From Novosphingobium sp. (lineage in GTDB: Bacteria; Pseudomonadota; Alphaproteobacteria; Sphingomonadales; Sphingomonadaceae): a stretch of 64,000 nt of DNA. The notes below the pieces were generated by a model. It saw only the letters and a program-made list of their open reading frames with translations, had not been told where the DNA came from and searched no databases. The position numbers and the translations under genes were made by a program. Location: NCBI RefSeq assembly GCF_039595395.1, contig NZ_JBCNLP010000001.1:434001-498000 (forward strand), read 5' to 3'. Shown piece by piece: positions 42,246-52,234 of the stretch (the stretch's first letter is position 1; each line of letters begins with the position of its first letter).

Positions 42246-42278
42246 GGGCGGGTGAGCATCAGCTTGCCCGCCCTTTTT
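42246..42278 (+). terminator. Terminator between the aminotransferase and SnoaL-like genes
   Basis: GGGCGGG / CCCGCCC stem with a 14-base loop followed by TTTTT; four A residues on the other flank allow it to work for the convergent gene as well. It starts 23 bases after the aminotransferase stop and ends 5 bases before the SnoaL-like stop. Confidence 0.85.
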
Positions 42279-42282
42279 CGTG

Positions 42283-42717
42283 TCACCGGCCGAGGACCTG
42301 CCGGTTCCATTCCGCCAGATTGTAATAGACGCTGATGCGGCTGATCAGCCCGTTGCGCATGGTGAAGAAGGCCCCCGCCGGCAGGATGTAGCGCTGCCCC
42401 GTGGCGGGCGGCAGGCCATCGTCGGTCACCAGATATTTGCCGTGGACCGTGAACTCCGCCGCGGCGCGGCTGCCATCTTGATTGGTCATGATGGTTAGAT
42501 CGGCCAGCTGCTCGGCATAGCAGCGGTCCATATGGGCGAGGAAGGTCTCGAAGGGGTGCTTGCCCAGTTGGCGCTCGCACTGGTTGATGTCATGCGCCAC
42601 ATCCTCCGTCAGGCAGGCCAGCATGGCTGACCTGTCTCTGGCGTTGAAGGCGGCGTAGTAACGCTCGATCAGGGCGATGGTCATGGCCTCGTTCGAGGCG
42701 CTGGGCAGGCTGTTCAT
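42283..42717 (-). CDS. SnoaL-like / NTF2-fold protein
   Basis: A 144-residue protein with the alpha-plus-beta cone seen in SnoaL and ketosteroid isomerase relatives: IERYYAAFNARDRSAMLACL, then FLAHMDRCY, AAEFTVHGKYLVTDDGLPPA and RISVYYNLAEWNRQV. It begins 3 bases after the formaldehyde dehydrogenase gene stops, so the two are co-transcribed. A link to formaldehyde or glutathione chemistry is possible, but the substrate is unknown. Confidence 0.8.
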   Translation of the reverse strand: MNSLPSASNEAMTIALIERYYAAFNARDRSAMLACLTEDVAHDINQCERQLGKHPFETFLAHMDRCYAEQLADLTIMTNQDGSRAAAEFTVHGKYLVTDDGLPPATGQRYILPAGAFFTMRNGLISRISVYYNLAEWNRQVLGR

Positions 42718-42720
42718 GCC

Positions 42721-43833
<1,113 letters not shown>

Positions 43834-44025
43834 GGGGGTATCTCCAGCGGGGATCGGATCGGCTTGCGGCAAGCCCTTGGGGAAAGGGTGATAAGGCGCA
43901 TGGGCCAGCCTGTCACCCCGGCACCTTCGCCTGATGGCGGGGTAGGAAAATTGTCGCATGAATAGGCTTGCATTGTAGAAGGCCCCCCCGCTAGGAGCCC
44001 CGAACCACGCTATTCCACGCGATCT

Positions 44026-44099
44026 GGCCCGATGGCGGAGTGGTTACGCACCGGACTGCAAATCCGTTTACGCCGGTTCGATTCCGGCTCGGGCCTCCA
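44026..44099 (+). tRNA. tRNA-Cys (GCA)
   Basis: A complete 71-base cloverleaf plus encoded CCA. The acceptor stem is GGCCCGA / TCGGGCC with discriminator T; the anticodon loop CTGCAAA gives anticodon GCA; the T-arm is GCCGG-TTCGATT-CCGGC. The U discriminator and GCA anticodon are the identity marks of tRNA-Cys. Confidence 0.97.
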
Positions 44100-44133
44100 T
44101 CCTCCTCATCCCATCGCTGGCAAATCCTGCTCC

Positions 44134-45162
44134 TCAGCTCTGCCGGGGCCGCGCGGTGCTTTTGCGGATGATCAGGCGGTGAGGCAGAATCTGGGTCAGA
44201 TGCTCACCATCCTCGGGATGATCGAGCGCATGCAGCAGTTGCTTTGCCGTGCGCTCCCCCACCTCGCGCGTGGGTTGCGCCACGGTGGAGAGCGGTGGAT
44301 TGGCGGTGGCGGCATAGACCGTATCGTCAAAGCCCATGACGGAGAGGTCCTCCGGCACGGCAATGCCCAGTTGCGCCGCGACGCTCATCACCCCCAGCGC
44401 GATATCGTCATTGGCGCAGAACAGGGCGCTGGGCCGTTCGGCGCGCGTCAGCAGGCGGTGCGCGGCGGCCATGCCGCCCTGAATGCTCAGATCGCCATGC
44501 AGGATGCGCGCGCAAGGGTCGGCGCAGCCCGCCTGCGCCATGGCATCGGCAAAGCCGCGCTCGCGATCGGCGGTGATCAGCGAGCCCTTCTCGCCGGACA
44601 CAAAACCGATCTCGCGATGGCCGATGTCGATCAGATAGGTGGTGGCGTCATAGGCGGCGCGATGGTTGTCGATATGCACGCTGGGCAGATCGGCGAGGTC
44701 GGCGCTCACCGGCTCCAGCCCGATCACCACCGGCAGGCGCGGCTGATGATCGATGCCGCCGATCAGCCGTCGGTCGAAGGTGGGCGAGGCGCAGAGCAGG
44801 ATCACCCCCACCACCTGTTTGGCCACCAGCAGGTCGATGAATTTGGCATGGCCCTGCGCCTCGGCGCGGGACTCCATCAGAATCACCGAAAAGCGGCTGC
44901 CCAGCACGCTGCGGATGCCGTCGAGAATGTCTGAAAAGATGCTGGCCCCCACATTGTGGACCACCACCAGCACGATGTCGCTCTGCCCGCGCCGGAAGTT
45001 CTGGGCCAGCACATTGGGGCGATAGCCGATCTCCTCGATCACCTTGCGCACGCGGGCCAGCGTTTTCTTGTCCACATTCTCCGGCTGGTTCAGGCAGCGG
45101 GAGACCGTGCTGTTCGAAACGCCGGCAAGCCGGGCGACCTGGACGATCGTGGGTTTGGCCAA
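44134..45162 (-). CDS. LacI-family transcriptional regulator
   Basis: A 342-residue repressor. The N-terminal helix-turn-helix is VQVARLAGVSNSTVSRCLN, followed by the hinge YRPNVLAQNFRRGQS and a periplasmic-binding-protein-like sugar domain (GFVSGEKGSLITADRERGF, LFCANDDIALGV, SVMGFDDT). Two LacI-type palindromes lie between the nearby GH3 and GlcG genes, so it probably controls both divergent units in response to a sugar. Its stop lies 35 bases beyond the tRNA-Cys. Confidence 0.92.
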   Translation of the reverse strand: MAKPTIVQVARLAGVSNSTVSRCLNQPENVDKKTLARVRKVIEEIGYRPNVLAQNFRRGQSDIVLVVVHNVGASIFSDILDGIRSVLGSRFSVILMESRAEAQGHAKFIDLLVAKQVVGVILLCASPTFDRRLIGGIDHQPRLPVVIGLEPVSADLADLPSVHIDNHRAAYDATTYLIDIGHREIGFVSGEKGSLITADRERGFADAMAQAGCADPCARILHGDLSIQGGMAAAHRLLTRAERPSALFCANDDIALGVMSVAAQLGIAVPEDLSVMGFDDTVYAATANPPLSTVAQPTREVGERTAKQLLHALDHPEDGEHLTQILPHRLIIRKSTARPRQS

Positions 45163-45252
45163 ATCAAGGGTCCTCAGTTGTGGGCCGCCTCATGTGCCGA
45201 ACGCAAGGCAATGGCAAGCCGGAGGGATCGCGCGATCCCTCCGGCCCATGGC

Positions 45253-46287
45253 TCAGAGCGTGGAGGAAATCTTCCAGAGGTCGATGTTGCCCTCCTGCGC
45301 GTGGGCGTCGATCGCCGCCAGTTCCTCGGCGCTGAATTCCAGCCTGTCGAGCGAGCGCAGCGTGTCGGACAGCTGCTCGACCGTGCGGGCGCCCACCAGC
45401 GCGGAGGTGACGCGCGGATCGCGCAGCACCCAGGCGATGGCCATCTGCGCCAGGGTCTGGCCGCGCCCCTTGGCGATCTCGTTCAGCGCCTTGATCCGCT
45501 CGATGTTGTCGGGCGTGATCAGCGACTGGCTGAGCGAGCCACTCTTGGCGGCGCGGGCATCCTGGGGCACGCCGTTCAGATATTTGGTCGACAGCATCCC
45601 CTGCGCCAACGGCGAGAAGGCGATGCAGCCGGTGCCCAGATCGCCCAGCGTGTCGAGCAATTCGTCCTCGATCCAGCGGTTGAGCATCGAATAGCTGGGC
45701 TGATGGATCAGCAGGGGCACCTTGTGCTCGGCCAGAATGGCGGCGGCCTTGCGCGTCAATTCGGGCGAATAGCTGGAAATGCCCACGTAAAGCGCCTTGC
45801 CCTGCTGATGCAGCGTGGCCAGCGCGCCCATGGTCTCTTCCAGCGGCGTGTCGGCATCGACGCGGTGCGAATAGAAGATGTCGACATAGTCGAGGCCCAT
45901 GCGCTTCAGGCTCTGGTCGCAGGAGGCGATGAGATATTTGCGCGAGCCGCCGATGTCGCCATAGGGCCCCGGCCACATATCCCAGCCCGCCTTGGTGGAG
46001 ATCACCAGCTCGTCGCGATGCGCGGCGAAGTCGGTGGCCATCACCCGGCCGAAGTTTTCCTCGGCGGAACCGTAGGGCGGGCCGTAATTGTTGGCGAGGT
46101 CGAAATGGGTGATGCCGTTGTCGAAGGCATGGCGCAGCATGGCGCGGCCATTTTCGAACACATCGTCGCCGCCGAAATTCTGCCACAGACCCAGCGAGAT
46201 CGCGGGCAGCTTCAGGCCAGAGCGGCCACAGCGGCGGTAAGGCATGGACTCATAACGGGTGGCGGCAGCGGTATAAGGGGGTTTCAT
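45253..46287 (-). CDS. Aldo/keto reductase (YghZ-like)
   Basis: A 344-residue NADPH-dependent reductase. The catalytic tetrad region is seen in FDLANNYGPPYGSAEENF (Asp, Tyr), STKAGWDMWPGPY (Lys) and IFYSHRVDADTPLEET (His); NADPH contacts are in the C-terminal SALVGARTVEQLSD. The YRRCGRSGLKLPAISLGLW start and GGSRKYLI are typical of YghZ, an L-glyceraldehyde 3-phosphate reductase. It follows the GlcG/HbpS gene by 4 bases, and so belongs to the operon under the LacI-type sites. Confidence 0.88.
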   Translation of the reverse strand: MKPPYTAAATRYESMPYRRCGRSGLKLPAISLGLWQNFGGDDVFENGRAMLRHAFDNGITHFDLANNYGPPYGSAEENFGRVMATDFAAHRDELVISTKAGWDMWPGPYGDIGGSRKYLIASCDQSLKRMGLDYVDIFYSHRVDADTPLEETMGALATLHQQGKALYVGISSYSPELTRKAAAILAEHKVPLLIHQPSYSMLNRWIEDELLDTLGDLGTGCIAFSPLAQGMLSTKYLNGVPQDARAAKSGSLSQSLITPDNIERIKALNEIAKGRGQTLAQMAIAWVLRDPRVTSALVGARTVEQLSDTLRSLDRLEFSAEELAAIDAHAQEGNIDLWKISSTL

Positions 46288-46291
46288 AGGG

Positions 46292-46711
46292 TCAATCCAG
46301 TCGGTTCAGAATGGCGGAAACGCCGATATCGGCAATGGCAAGATCGTCCTCGCCCGACAGGCCGCTGACCGCGACCGCGCCGAGGCAGGCACCGTTATGA
46401 AGCACCGGCACGCCGCCGTCCCAGCCGACATAGCGCGCGTCGCCGTGGTAGTGAACGTCATCGCCGCTCGCCTTGGTGTCACGCCCGACATCGCCGGTGG
46501 GGCGGCCCAGGCGCGCGGCGGTATAGGCCTTGTTCTGGGCGATGGCGATCGGCGCCAGCCCGCAGCCATCGGTGCGCCAGAGCGCGATCAGCTCGCCATG
46601 ATTGTCGGCCACCGCGACGACGGCATCATCGCCGCGACGCTGCAACTCCTGCAGGCAGGCGTCGAGGGCGATGCGCGCCTCGGCCTCTCCCAGTGATCTC
46701 GACAGTTTCAC
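46292..46711 (-). CDS. GlcG/HbpS-family protein
   Basis: A 139-residue protein. VVAVADNHGELIALWRTDG, AIAQNKAYTAARLG, GGVPVLHNGACLGAVAVSG and DLAIADIGVSAI match the GlcG/HbpS domain. Members include a haem-degrading or -binding protein of Streptomyces and small proteins of glycolate and sugar operons. No signal peptide is seen, so it is probably cytoplasmic. It is the first gene of the leftward unit facing the operator region. Confidence 0.88.
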   Translation of the reverse strand: MKLSRSLGEAEARIALDACLQELQRRGDDAVVAVADNHGELIALWRTDGCGLAPIAIAQNKAYTAARLGRPTGDVGRDTKASGDDVHYHGDARYVGWDGGVPVLHNGACLGAVAVSGLSGEDDLAIADIGVSAILNRLD

Positions 46712-46727
46712 GCGGCATCCTCCTGTG

Positions 46728-46742
46728 TGGTAACGTTGCCAT
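46728..46742. promoter_or_regulatory. LacI-type operator, imperfect
   Basis: GGTAACGTTGCCAT, with a central AACGTT and outer arms differing at one pair from the perfect site at 46807. It lies 17 bases before the start of the GlcG/HbpS gene, in a position to block leftward transcription. Confidence 0.7.
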
Positions 46743-46806
46743 GACTAGCGGTGATTGATGGTTCAGGCAATCACCGGAGATTGCCGATGACCTGGATCAA
46801 ATACGT

Positions 46807-46822
46807 ATGGCAACGTTGCCAT
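46807..46822. promoter_or_regulatory. LacI-type operator, perfect 16-base palindrome
   Basis: ATGGCAACGTTGCCAT reads the same on both strands and has the central CG typical of LacI/GalR sites. It lies about 87 bases before the GH3 start, 64 bases from the first site, so a repression loop is possible. Confidence 0.8.
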
Positions 46823-46908
46823 TCGTTCTGGCTTGGGGCCGGGGCCCATGTTAGGCGGCGGAAAGAACGGGCCAGACAGGCCCTGCCCATCCGGAGAGTG
46901 AGTTGAAC

Positions 46909-49383
46909 ATGGCCAGCAGCCCCGCCCGCATTGCGTCCCGTCTTGCTCTGGTGCTGGCCCTTTGCGCTGGCACGGCTCACGCACAGGTCCCGGCGCCCCG
47001 GCCTGCCGCCATGGCGGTCCATCCCGATCTGTGGCCTCAGGCGCGTTCGCCCATCGGTCTCGATCCGGCGCTGGAGGCGAAGATCGGCACCATCATCGCC
47101 AGCATGACGCTGGAGGAGAAGGTGGGGCAGGTGCTCCAGCCCGAAATCCGCTGGATCACGCCCGACGAGGTGCGCGACTATCATATCGGCAGCATCGAGA
47201 ATGGCGGCGGCTCCTTCCCTCAGGGCAACAAGCATGCCGCGCTGAAGGACTGGACGGATATGATCCAGTCCTACTGGCAGGCCTCGGTCGACCGCCAAGC
47301 CAACCACGCCGCGCGCATTCCGCTGATGTGGGCTTCGGACGCGGTGCATGGCCATAACAATGTGCTGGGCGCGACGCTGTTCCCGCATAACATCGGCCTT
47401 GGCGCCGCGCATGATCCCGATCTGCTCCGCCGCATCGGCGCGGTGACGGCGGCGGAGGTGCGCTCCACCGGCATGGACTGGGCCTTTGCCCCCACCATCG
47501 CCGTGGCCCGCAACGACCGCTGGGGCCGCACCTATGAAAGCTATTCGGAAGACCCGAAGATCGTTTCCCAATATGCCGGGGCCATTGTCGAGGGTCTGGA
47601 AGGCAAGGGCGCGACCTTCCTCGACAAGGACCATGTGCTGGCCACCGCCAAGCATTTCCTGGGCGACGGATCGACCGACAATGGCCGCGATCAGGGCAAT
47701 TCGCTGGTCTCCGAACAGGAGCTGAGCAAGGTCGATGCCGCCGGCTATGTTTCGGCCATCGACGCGGGCGCGCAGACGGTGATGGCCTCCTACAGCAGTT
47801 GGCACGGGGTCAAGATGCATGAGAACAGGGCGCTGCTGACCGATGTGCTGAAAATGCGCATGGGCTTTGACGGGCTGATCATCGGCGACTGGAACGCCCA
47901 TTCGCAGATTCCGGGCTGCACGCTGTCGGATTGCTCGATTGCTTTCAACGCGGGCGTCGATGTGTTCAATGTGCCGACCGACTGGAAGGCGCTCTATGGC
48001 AATATGATCCGCGAGGTGCAGTCGGGCGAGATCCCCATGACCCGGCTGGAGGATGCCGTGCGCCGCGTGCTGCGCGTCAAATTCCGCGCCGGCATCATGG
48101 ATGAGGCGGGCCCGGCGCAGCGCCCCAACACGCTGAAACCCATCGGCACGCCCGACCACCGCGCCGTCGCGCGCGAGGCGGTGCGCGAATCGCTGGTGCT
48201 GCTGAAAAACAACCGTGCCCTGCTGCCGATCCGCCCCGGCGCGCATATCCTTGTCGCGGGTGAGGGCGCCGACAACATCGCCATGCAGGCGGGCGGCTGG
48301 ACGCTGTCGTGGCAGGGCAATGACAATGGCCCCGCGGAATTCCCCGGCGCCACCTCGCTTTACACCGGTATCCGTCAGGCCGTGGAAGCGGCAGGCGGCA
48401 GCGCGACGCTTTCCCCGGATGGGTCTTTCACCACCAAGCCCGATGTCGCCATCGTGGTCTTCGGCGAGACGCCCTATGCCGAATATATGGGCGACCAGAC
48501 CGATGTTGCCCTGCATCACGGCAACAACGAAAGCCTTGCGCTGCTCAAGAGCCTGAAGGCGCGCGGGGTGCCCACCGTGGCGGTGCTGCTGAGCGGCAGG
48601 CCGCTCTATGTGAACCCGCAGATCAATCAGGCCGATGCCTTTGTCGCCGCCTTCCTGCCGGGCTCGGAGGGCGATGGCCTTGCCGATGTGCTGATCGCCG
48701 GGAAGGACGGCAAGCCGCGCCATGATTTCCGGGGGCGCCTCAGCTTCTCATGGCCCAAGCGCCCGGACCAGACGCCGCTCAATGTTGGCCAGCCCAACTA
48801 TGATCCGCAATTCGCCTATGGCTTTGGCCTGAGCTATGCCGCGCCGGTTCAGACGCCGCGACTGCCAGAGGTGGTCTCCACGGTGAATTACGGCGATCGC
48901 GGCGTCTATTTCACCAAGGGCACCTTCTGGAACGGCTATGGTCTGAGGCTGGAGGGCGCATCCTCTGTCGCCTACACCGGAAAGCCGGTGAGCGCGGGCG
49001 CCATCACCGCCGGGCCCAGCCCGCGCGATCCGCAGGCCGTCCATCTGACGTGGAGCGGCAAGGGCGGCATCAGCATCGCGGCGGCCAGCCCTTCCGATCT
49101 CTCGCGGGAGGCCAATGGCTCGATGATGGTCAGCCTGACGCTGGATGTGGCGCAGGCGCCCTCCGCCCCGGTGCAACTGGTGGTGGGCGGGATTTCCCTG
49201 CCGATCGGCCCGATGCTTCACCCCGGCGCCAACCATTTCGAGATCCCGCTGCCCTGCTTCAAGGGCGCGGATTTCAATAGCGTCAGCCCGCTGCTGACCC
49301 TGCGCACCGATGGCAATCTGGACATCGACCTGAAGGATGCCCGTCTGGTCGAAAACAAGGCTGCGGTGGCCTGCCCCGCGTGA
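46909..49383 (+). CDS. Secreted glycoside hydrolase family 3 (beta-glucosidase-type)
   Basis: An 824-residue exported enzyme. The signal peptide (residues 1-24, ending GTAHAQ) is followed by the GH3 barrel with RIPLMWASDAVHGHNN, the substrate-binding KHFLGDGST and the nucleophile Asp327 in GFDGLIIGDWNAH. The second domain includes ESLVLLKNN and the carboxylate region GETPYAEYMGDQTD. A C-terminal beta-sandwich, extra to plain GH3 enzymes, completes it. It releases glucose from beta-glucans at the periplasm or surface. The ATG at 46909 has a Shine-Dalgarno (GGAGAG); a TTG lies 6 bases upstream. Confidence 0.93.
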   Translation: MASSPARIASRLALVLALCAGTAHAQVPAPRPAAMAVHPDLWPQARSPIGLDPALEAKIGTIIASMTLEEKVGQVLQPEIRWITPDEVRDYHIGSIENGGGSFPQGNKHAALKDWTDMIQSYWQASVDRQANHAARIPLMWASDAVHGHNNVLGATLFPHNIGLGAAHDPDLLRRIGAVTAAEVRSTGMDWAFAPTIAVARNDRWGRTYESYSEDPKIVSQYAGAIVEGLEGKGATFLDKDHVLATAKHFLGDGSTDNGRDQGNSLVSEQELSKVDAAGYVSAIDAGAQTVMASYSSWHGVKMHENRALLTDVLKMRMGFDGLIIGDWNAHSQIPGCTLSDCSIAFNAGVDVFNVPTDWKALYGNMIREVQSGEIPMTRLEDAVRRVLRVKFRAGIMDEAGPAQRPNTLKPIGTPDHRAVAREAVRESLVLLKNNRALLPIRPGAHILVAGEGADNIAMQAGGWTLSWQGNDNGPAEFPGATSLYTGIRQAVEAAGGSATLSPDGSFTTKPDVAIVVFGETPYAEYMGDQTDVALHHGNNESLALLKSLKARGVPTVAVLLSGRPLYVNPQINQADAFVAAFLPGSEGDGLADVLIAGKDGKPRHDFRGRLSFSWPKRPDQTPLNVGQPNYDPQFAYGFGLSYAAPVQTPRLPEVVSTVNYGDRGVYFTKGTFWNGYGLRLEGASSVAYTGKPVSAGAITAGPSPRDPQAVHLTWSGKGGISIAAASPSDLSREANGSMMVSLTLDVAQAPSAPVQLVVGGISLPIGPMLHPGANHFEIPLPCFKGADFNSVSPLLTLRTDGNLDIDLKDARLVENKAAVACPA

Positions 49384-49435
49384 TGCCATAGCAAGTGGCG
49401 GCTCTCTCGGGGGCCGCCACGGCTTGTTCTCCCGA

Positions 49436-50023
49436 TTACACGGTGCCGCCGCGCAGCAGCGCGGCGGCCACCGCGCAGGCCTGAGTCGCCAGCTCTGCTT
49501 CGGGCAATTCCCCCGCAGTCCAGAACGACAGCACACCGCGAAAGCCGAAAGCGAGCTGGCGGGCCAGGGCGGCAAGCGCCTGATCCTGCCCCGCCACCGT
49601 CAGCCCGTCGCCATCCCCCAGCGCCAATGCCCAGAGCGCCGCCGAATGCGCCAGAGGGCCGGGCACTGTCGCAGGGGTGCCCAGCCAGCCCATCACCACG
49701 CGGTTGACCGCGCTTTCCTCCCGCATCACCTCCGCCGCGATGGCGGTGGCGGCCAGCACGCGGTCACGCGCGTCTCCGGCGGGGGAGGCGGCGCGGTAGC
49801 GTGCCTCCATCTCGTCGATCCGCCGCGCGGAAAGCGCCTGCATGATCGCCGCCTTGCTGCCGAAATGGTTGAAAGGCGTGGCAAAGCTGACCTGCGCCTG
49901 CGCGGCAAGGTCGCGCATGGAAAAGTCCGCCTTGCCCTGCCGCAGCAGCGTTTCGGCGGCATCGAGCACGCGCTGGCGGACAGGCTCGCCGCGTGTTGCA
50001 GGTTTGGTCTTGTCCAGGCTCAT
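49436..50023 (-). CDS. TetR-family transcriptional regulator
   Basis: A 195-residue repressor. The N-terminal helix-turn-helix is LLRQGKADFSMRDLAAQAQVSF, here seen in FSMRDLAAQAQVSFATPFNHF, shared by TetR/AcrR proteins; the remaining helices bind an unknown ligand. It is divergent from the SDR gene, with a 14-base palindrome in the 50-base gap, so it probably represses both itself and the SDR. Confidence 0.88.
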   Translation of the reverse strand: MSLDKTKPATRGEPVRQRVLDAAETLLRQGKADFSMRDLAAQAQVSFATPFNHFGSKAAIMQALSARRIDEMEARYRAASPAGDARDRVLAATAIAAEVMREESAVNRVVMGWLGTPATVPGPLAHSAALWALALGDGDGLTVAGQDQALAALARQLAFGFRGVLSFWTAGELPEAELATQACAVAAALLRGGTV

Positions 50024-50032
50024 GGCAATAAC

Positions 50033-50046
50033 TATATCATGATATA
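50033..50046. promoter_or_regulatory. Palindromic operator between the TetR and SDR genes
   Basis: TATATCATGATATA is a perfect 14-base palindrome in the 50-base divergent gap, and overlaps where both promoters must lie. It is the obvious binding site for the TetR-family protein. Confidence 0.7.
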
Positions 50047-50073
50047 ATTGATGTGTCCTTCAGGAGTTAGATC

Positions 50074-50919
50074 ATGTCCACACCCCATTCCAAGACCTTC
50101 CTGATCACCGGCGTCAGTTCGGGACTGGGCCGGGCCTTCGCTCAGGCCGCGCTGGAGGCCGGGCACCGCGTGATCGGCACCGTGCGCCGCTTGGAAGATG
50201 CCGAGGCCTTCGCCGCGCTCCACCCCGCCAACGCCCATCCGCTGGTCCTCGATGTGACAGACTTCGCCGCCATTCCCCACGCCGTCGCGCAGGCCGAGCA
50301 GCAGGTCGGCGCCATCGATGTGCTGGTGAACAATGCCGGTTACGGCCATGAGGGCGTGCTGGAAGAATCCTCGCTCGACGATCTGCAGCGCCAGTTCGCC
50401 GCCAATGTCTATGGCCCGGTGGCGATGATTCAGGCCGTGCTGCCGGGCATGCGGGCGCGCCGCGCGGGGCATATCGTCAATGTCACCTCGATGGGCGGTT
50501 TTATCACCATGCCGGGTATCGCCTTCTATTGCGGCAGCAAGTTCGCGCTGGAGGGCATTTCGGAATCGCTGGGCAAGGAACTGGCCGGGCTGGGCATCCA
50601 TGTCACCGCGCTGGCGCCGGGCCAGTTCCGCACCGATTGGGCGGGGCGCTCGATGGATCGCACCCCGCGCAGCATCGCCGATTATGACGCGGTGATGGAC
50701 CCCATCCGCACCGCCCGGCAGGGCAAGAGCGGCCATCAGCCCGGCGACCCGGCCAAGGCGGCGCAGGCGCTGCTGGCTCTGGTGAGCGCCGACAAGCCGC
50801 CGGTGCGCCTGTTCCTTGGCGAGGATGCGCTGACGCTGGTCGATGCCAAGCTGGACGCCATGCGCGCGGAGATCGACCAGTGGCAGGCGCTGTCGCGCTC
50901 CACCGCCTTTGCCGGTTGA
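50074..50919 (+). CDS. Short-chain dehydrogenase/reductase
   Basis: A 281-residue Rossmann enzyme of the classical SDR group. The cofactor motif is TGVSSGLG, NNAG is seen in LVNNAGYGHEG, and the catalytic Ser, Tyr and Lys are in VTSMGG and YCGSKFALEG. The Arg at VIGTVRR after the second strand suggests NADP. The substrate is unknown. Control by the divergent TetR protein suggests an inducible detoxification or xenobiotic role. Confidence 0.9.
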   Translation: MSTPHSKTFLITGVSSGLGRAFAQAALEAGHRVIGTVRRLEDAEAFAALHPANAHPLVLDVTDFAAIPHAVAQAEQQVGAIDVLVNNAGYGHEGVLEESSLDDLQRQFAANVYGPVAMIQAVLPGMRARRAGHIVNVTSMGGFITMPGIAFYCGSKFALEGISESLGKELAGLGIHVTALAPGQFRTDWAGRSMDRTPRSIADYDAVMDPIRTARQGKSGHQPGDPAKAAQALLALVSADKPPVRLFLGEDALTLVDAKLDAMRAEIDQWQALSRSTAFAG

Positions 50920-50942
50920 GCGCCTTCACCCGCCGATAGCCT

Positions 50943-52031
50943 TCACCCAAACGTGAAGACATAGGCGCGGATGCCCGGCTTCTCGAAGCTGATCGAGACG
51001 GTGCGATCGCTGATCGCCCCGCTCTGGCGGACAAGCTGGTAGAGCCGGTCCTCACGCAGCGTGCCCCAGCCATTGGCATCGACATCGCTGCCATGGCTGG
51101 CGCCGGGGGCCTTGCCGTCGATGGTCACCCGGAAGCGCACCGGCTGGCCGTCGGCGGCCCCGCCCAGCACCAGATGCGCGTCGCGGGCGTGGAAGCGATA
51201 GCGCAGCAGGGCGCCCGCGCTGGCAGGCGTGATGAACTCCGAGCCGATGGTCCAGCTCCCGGTCAGATCCCAGGTGCCGCGCTCCAGATCGGGGGCCGGT
51301 TCATAGATCCTGCCCCGGTTGCGCGCGGCGCCGCCCGGCGAGCGGAAGCCTTCGGCCTTGTCATAGCCAAGATAGGCCTCGGGCGAGCCCAATTGCGCCC
51401 AGTCGGCCTCGGCCTCGATTCCCTTGCCGCTGACGGGGGGCGTGGGGATATGCGACACATCCTGCCCGGCCTGAGTTAGCAGCTTGCGGATCAGCTGTTC
51501 GCTTTCCTCATAATGGCCTTCGCCGATGCGATAGCCCTGCATATGGCCCTGCGCGTCGATGAAATAGAGGCTGGGCCAGCCCTCATTGGCGAATTGCTGC
51601 CAGGTGGAATAGCTGTTGTCCTGCAGATTGGGATAGGTCACGCCCAGCTGGCGGAAGGCGAGGCGGGCTTTGGCGGCATCATGCTCGAACTGGAATTCGG
51701 GGGCGTGGACGCCCACCACCACCAGACCCTTGTCCTTGTAGCGCTCGTTCCAGGCCTTGAGATAGGGCAGGGCGCGCAGCGAGTTGATGCAGCTATAGGT
51801 CCAGAAATTGACCACCACCACCTTGCCGCGCAACGCCTGAACGCCACCGGGAACGTCCGTCAGCCAGGGCCCGGCATGCTCCAGCACATTGATCGGGCGC
51901 GACGTGGCGCCGATCGGCACCGGGCTGGCCATCGCCGGGGTCAGCGCCTCGACGCAGCAGGCGGCGGTGATGATGCCGCCGGTGATGAGCGCGGTGGCAA
52001 GAAAGCTGAGCGAGCGGGGTTTGGCCATCAT
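50943..52031 (-). CDS. Thioredoxin-like protein of the DipZ C-terminal type, monothiol
   Basis: A 362-residue exported protein. A hydrophobic N-terminal segment (about residues 8-24, with two adjacent Cys) is followed by a thioredoxin fold and a C-terminal beta domain (IGSEFITPASAGALLRYRF). The fold is of the type found at the end of DipZ proteins. Relatives carry WTYSCINC; here the site is WTYSCINS, so the second Cys is lost. It has no DipZ-like membrane core. It may be a monothiol oxidoreductase or a peroxide sensor. The ATG at 52031 has CGGAGA upstream. Confidence 0.8.
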   Translation of the reverse strand: MMAKPRSLSFLATALITGGIITAACCVEALTPAMASPVPIGATSRPINVLEHAGPWLTDVPGGVQALRGKVVVVNFWTYSCINSLRALPYLKAWNERYKDKGLVVVGVHAPEFQFEHDAAKARLAFRQLGVTYPNLQDNSYSTWQQFANEGWPSLYFIDAQGHMQGYRIGEGHYEESEQLIRKLLTQAGQDVSHIPTPPVSGKGIEAEADWAQLGSPEAYLGYDKAEGFRSPGGAARNRGRIYEPAPDLERGTWDLTGSWTIGSEFITPASAGALLRYRFHARDAHLVLGGAADGQPVRFRVTIDGKAPGASHGSDVDANGWGTLREDRLYQLVRQSGAISDRTVSISFEKPGIRAYVFTFG

Positions 52032-52234
52032 GTGTCTCCGGGAAGGCAGCCGGGCAGTTCGGCTGTGCTGCCTGCATTCTAGGGCCGCCCGCCGCGATCC
52101 GCCCGTTAGGCGGCGCGTGGTGGTGTTAGTTGGCAAGAGGCGCATGATGCGCAGCTAACACCATCTCACCCCACCTAACGGGCGTCTTTCCGCCGCTTGC
52201 CTATGCTGGCGTCATCCAATCGAGGAGACGAACA

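Noticed and set aside
44032..44934. A plus-strand frame starting inside the tRNA-Cys.
   Set aside because: It runs through the tRNA and then antisense to the LacI gene; its start is within the tRNA D-arm.
46771..48723. A 650-residue minus-strand frame over the GH3 gene.
   Set aside because: Antisense shadow; the GH3 frame has a signal peptide and catalytic motifs.
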